Source: Mesorhizobium sp. ES1-1 (GTDB taxonomy: Bacteria > Pseudomonadota > Alphaproteobacteria > Rhizobiales > Rhizobiaceae). From it: a stretch of DNA of 64,000 nt. The notes under the pieces were generated by a model that did no database searches, was not told the origin of the DNA, and saw only the letters and a program-made list of their open reading frames with translations. Position 1 is the first letter of the stretch. The number at the start of each line of letters is the position of its first letter. Shown here one piece after another: positions 61,967 to 64,000 of the stretch. A program made the translations under genes and the position numbers. The stretch is from contig NZ_JAIUGX010000011.1 in NCBI RefSeq assembly GCF_020164785.1, positions 1 to 64,000 on the forward strand, given 5' to 3'.

Positions 61967-63238
61967 TCAATCGTCGCCTTCGACGACCCTCAGCCTGAGC
62001 TGGCCGGTCTTGGAGTCGGCAGCCCGCGGGCCTGCATCGACCTTTGCGGCGGGAGTGCGTGGCGCGACGTCCGCGGCGGCATCGGCCTCGGTCTGAACGC
62101 CGAACTCCAGCGCCTCGATCTTCTGGCCGCGCTTGGTCACCTTCGAGGTCGAGACAAGGATGTCATCGATGTCCTTGGCCGATTGGCCGAAATGGACCTG
62201 CAATTTGCGCACGCGTTCATCGACACGGGCGACGTCCTCCATCAGGCGGATGACCTCGCCCTGGATCAGATGCGCCTGTTCGCGCATGCGGGCGTCCTTG
62301 AGTATGGCCTGGATGACCTGGATCGACAGCATCAGCAGCGAGGGCGAGACGATGACGATGCGGGCGCGGTGCGCCTTGTGGACGATCGCCTCGAAATTCT
62401 CGTGGATCTCGGCGAACACCGATTCAGACGGCACGAACATGAAGGCGGTGTCCTGCGTCTCGCCCTGGATCAGGTATTTTTCCGATATGTCTCGGACGTG
62501 GATCTCGATGTCGCGACGGAAAGCCTGCGCAGCGGATTTCTGAAGGTCGGCACCATCGGCGGCGCGGATGGCATTCCAAGCCTCGAGCGGGAACTTGGCA
62601 TCGATGGCCAGCGACGGCGCGCCGTTCGGCATCTTGACCAGGCAGTCCGGGCGGCTGCCGTTCGACAGCGTCGCCTGGAATTCGTAGGCGCCATGCGGCA
62701 GCCCATCGGCGACGATCGCCTCCATGCGCGATTGGCCAAAAGCGCCGCGCGTCTGCTTGTTGGAAAGAATCGCCTGCAATTGCACGACCTGGCCGGCGAG
62801 GGATTGGATATTGCCCTGGGCGACATCGATGATCGCCAGCCGCTCCTGCAATTTGGCCAGGCTCTCATGGGTAGAACGGGTCTGCTCGGTCATGGTCTGG
62901 CCCAGGCGGCCGGTCATCGCGTCGAGCCGCTGGCCGATCGATTGCGTAAGCTCCGCCTGCCGTGCGCCGAAGACTTCGGCGATGGCTCCCATGCGGCCTT
63001 GCATCTCCGATTGGGCTTGCAGGATGCCGGCCATGCGCGCCTCGGCATCTCGCGCATGGTCCGCGGCTTCGGCGGCAGCGATGGCGCGCGCCTTGGCCGA
63101 CCGCCACAATGCTATGACTAGCGCCGTGAAGAGGCCCAGAAAAAGCATGGCGCCGAAGGCCAGCGCATGGCCAAGCGTGACCGTGGAGGCGCCAAGCCGC
63201 GCGATGGGCTCCGAAAGGATCGATGTCAGGTCGTTCAT
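61967..63238 (-). CDS. rmuC: DNA recombination protein RmuC
   Basis: 423 residues from the ATG at 63238, giving MNDLTSILSEPIARLG then a membrane anchor around residues 22-42. A long coiled coil follows (about 50-150), then the RmuC nuclease-like domain with LPHGAYEFQATLSNGSRPDCLV and AIDAKFPLEAW, and the late RARIVIVSPSLLMLSIQVIQ. RmuC limits rearrangement at inverted repeats in E. coli. Divergent from def across 103 bases, a usual neighbourhood in Rhizobiales. Confidence 0.92.
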   Translation of the reverse strand: MNDLTSILSEPIARLGASTVTLGHALAFGAMLFLGLFTALVIALWRSAKARAIAAAEAADHARDAEARMAGILQAQSEMQGRMGAIAEVFGARQAELTQSIGQRLDAMTGRLGQTMTEQTRSTHESLAKLQERLAIIDVAQGNIQSLAGQVVQLQAILSNKQTRGAFGQSRMEAIVADGLPHGAYEFQATLSNGSRPDCLVKMPNGAPSLAIDAKFPLEAWNAIRAADGADLQKSAAQAFRRDIEIHVRDISEKYLIQGETQDTAFMFVPSESVFAEIHENFEAIVHKAHRARIVIVSPSLLMLSIQVIQAILKDARMREQAHLIQGEVIRLMEDVARVDERVRKLQVHFGQSAKDIDDILVSTSKVTKRGQKIEALEFGVQTEADAAADVAPRTPAAKVDAGPRAADSKTGQLRLRVVEGDD

Positions 63239-63341
63239 GTGGACAGCATAGACGATTCGCGCCGCCGGCACAGATCAAAACGGGAACGAGATCCCTCCCC
63301 AGCGGTTGACGCTTTTCGCTGGACGTCTTACGTGGGACGCC

Positions 63342-63872
63342 ATGCCGATCAAGCCGCTCATCATCCTTCCCGACCCCATCCTGCGCCAGGTTTCCAAGCC
63401 GGCGGAACGTGTCGACGCGCCCTTGCGCAAGCTTGCCGACGACATGCTGGCAACCATGTATGACGCGCCCGGCATCGGACTGGCGGCGATCCAGATCGGC
63501 GAACCCGTGCGCATGCTGGTGATCGACCTCGCCAAGGAGGACGAGACCCCGGCGCCGCATGTGTTCATCAACCCTGAGATCCTGGAGAGCGCCGATGCGC
63601 GCTCGGTCTACGAGGAAGGTTGCCTGTCCATCCCTGACTATTACGCAGAGGTCGAGCGCCCCGCCTCTGTGCGGGTCAAGTATCTCGACCGCGACGGCAA
63701 GCTGCAGGAGATGGAGGCCGAAGGGCTGATGGCGACATGCCTGCAGCACGAGATCGACCATCTCAACGGCGTGCTGTTCATCGACCATATCTCGAAGCTG
63801 AAGCGCGACATGGTGGTGAAAAAGTTCAAGAAGCTGGCCAAGGACAAGGCTCCGGGCAAGCTGGTGGGATAG
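63342..63872 (+). CDS. def: peptide deformylase
   Basis: 176 residues from the ATG at 63342. All three catalytic motifs are intact: GIGLAAIQIG, EGCLSIP (metal cysteine) and QHEIDHLNG (two metal histidines and catalytic glutamate). It removes the formyl group from nascent N-terminal methionine. Rhizobiales usually have fmt and truA next; here an antitoxin-like start appears about 100 bases on instead. Confidence 0.95.
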   Translation: MPIKPLIILPDPILRQVSKPAERVDAPLRKLADDMLATMYDAPGIGLAAIQIGEPVRMLVIDLAKEDETPAPHVFINPEILESADARSVYEEGCLSIPDYYAEVERPASVRVKYLDRDGKLQEMEAEGLMATCLQHEIDHLNGVLFIDHISKLKRDMVVKKFKKLAKDKAPGKLVG

Positions 63873-63940
63873 GTGCTTTTTGCGGATCAATGGCCCGTAA
63901 GCCCACCAGCAAGTCTTCGATTGGATCTTTCGATCGACAG

Positions 63941-63958
63941 TGATATCATTGATATCAA
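63941..63958. promoter_or_regulatory. tandem palindromic operator before antitoxin gene
   Basis: TGATATCA occurs twice, at 63941-63948 and 63950-63957, each palindromic, with one base between. It is 16 bases before the antitoxin ATG. Ribbon-helix-helix antitoxins bind such repeats to repress their own operon, so this is the expected operator, by inference. Confidence 0.5.
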
Positions 63959-63973
63959 GTTGATGAGGTGCCA

Positions 63974-64000
63974 ATGGGTGACATGCTTATTCGCAGGATC
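63974..64000 (+). CDS. ribbon-helix-helix antitoxin (FitA/VapB type), 5' end only
   Basis: Only nine codons are in the window: MGDMLIRRI, preceded by GAGG at 6-base spacing and by tandem TGATATCA palindromes. The MLIRRI beginning is typical of FitA-like antitoxins whose N-terminal beta-strand binds DNA. A PIN-domain toxin gene would be expected right after, outside the window. Confidence 0.5.

Overview
The window looks like a chromosomal segment of a Mesorhizobium-type alphaproteobacterium (Hyphomicrobiales, Phyllobacteriaceae). This rests on high GC (about 60-65 percent outside one block), a polyol operon close to the Rhodobacter/rhizobial smo-mtl type, long palindromic intergenic repeats of the rhizobial mosaic (RIME-like) kind, many solute-binding-protein ABC systems, and small Rhizobiales-type proteins. 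The genus is inference. No rRNA, tRNA, CRISPR array, transposase or integrase was seen. No stretch longer than about 250 bases lacks a gene or a described element.

Region 1 (1-13.9 kb) holds two converging sugar-alcohol loci. On the plus strand lie two permeases, an ATPase, sorbitol/galactitol dehydrogenase (smoS), mannitol 2-dehydrogenase (mtlK), a HAD phosphatase and a ribulokinase-like FGGY kinase. The binding protein is presumably just left of the window. On the minus strand lie a second complete sugar ABC system, a zinc polyol dehydrogenase and an AraC regulator. Region 2 (14.0-19.7 kb) has a MATE exporter and a three-gene molybdenum hydroxylase with a MoaD-like protein.

Region 3 (19.7-26.0 kb) is visibly poorer in GC. 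It holds one tight minus-strand operon: flavin-dependent thymidylate synthase (thyX), a DNA methyltransferase, a phosphoribosyltransferase-like protein, an ORC/CDC6-type AAA ATPase, and an unrecognised alpha/beta protein. The junctions overlap by 4 bp or are 3 bp apart. This is the best candidate for an undescribed system, probably antiphage or nucleotide-based conflict, and the thyX member is the unusual part.

Region 4 (26.2-36.9 kb) has a GreA/GreB-like factor, a two-domain glycosyltransferase, an SLC13/TrkA-C transporter, a DUF2270 membrane protein, and a polar amino-acid ABC system without an ATPase. Next to it are an agmatinase-family ureohydrolase and a divergent LysR regulator.

Region 5 (37-54.6 kb) is themed on nicotinate: pncB, a membrane protein, a Tat-exported LivK-type binding protein with LivHMGF, an antiporter, and pncA. 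Facing pncA is an operon for hydroxylating nicotinate and reducing 6-hydroxynicotinate (FAD subunit, fused FeS-Mo subunit, 6-hydroxynicotinate reductase, UPF0280, DUF1185, MarR). The operon fits the reductive nicotinate route known from Eubacterium barkeri and reported in Azorhizobium.

Region 6 (54.6-64 kb) carries ordinary genes: two luciferase-like oxidoreductases, an AI-2E-type permease, a guanidinium exporter behind two ACGA-loop hairpins (guanidine-II riboswitch), a transglutaminase-like protein, a CDF metal exporter, GFA, rmuC and def. The window ends at the first codons of a ribbon-helix-helix antitoxin.
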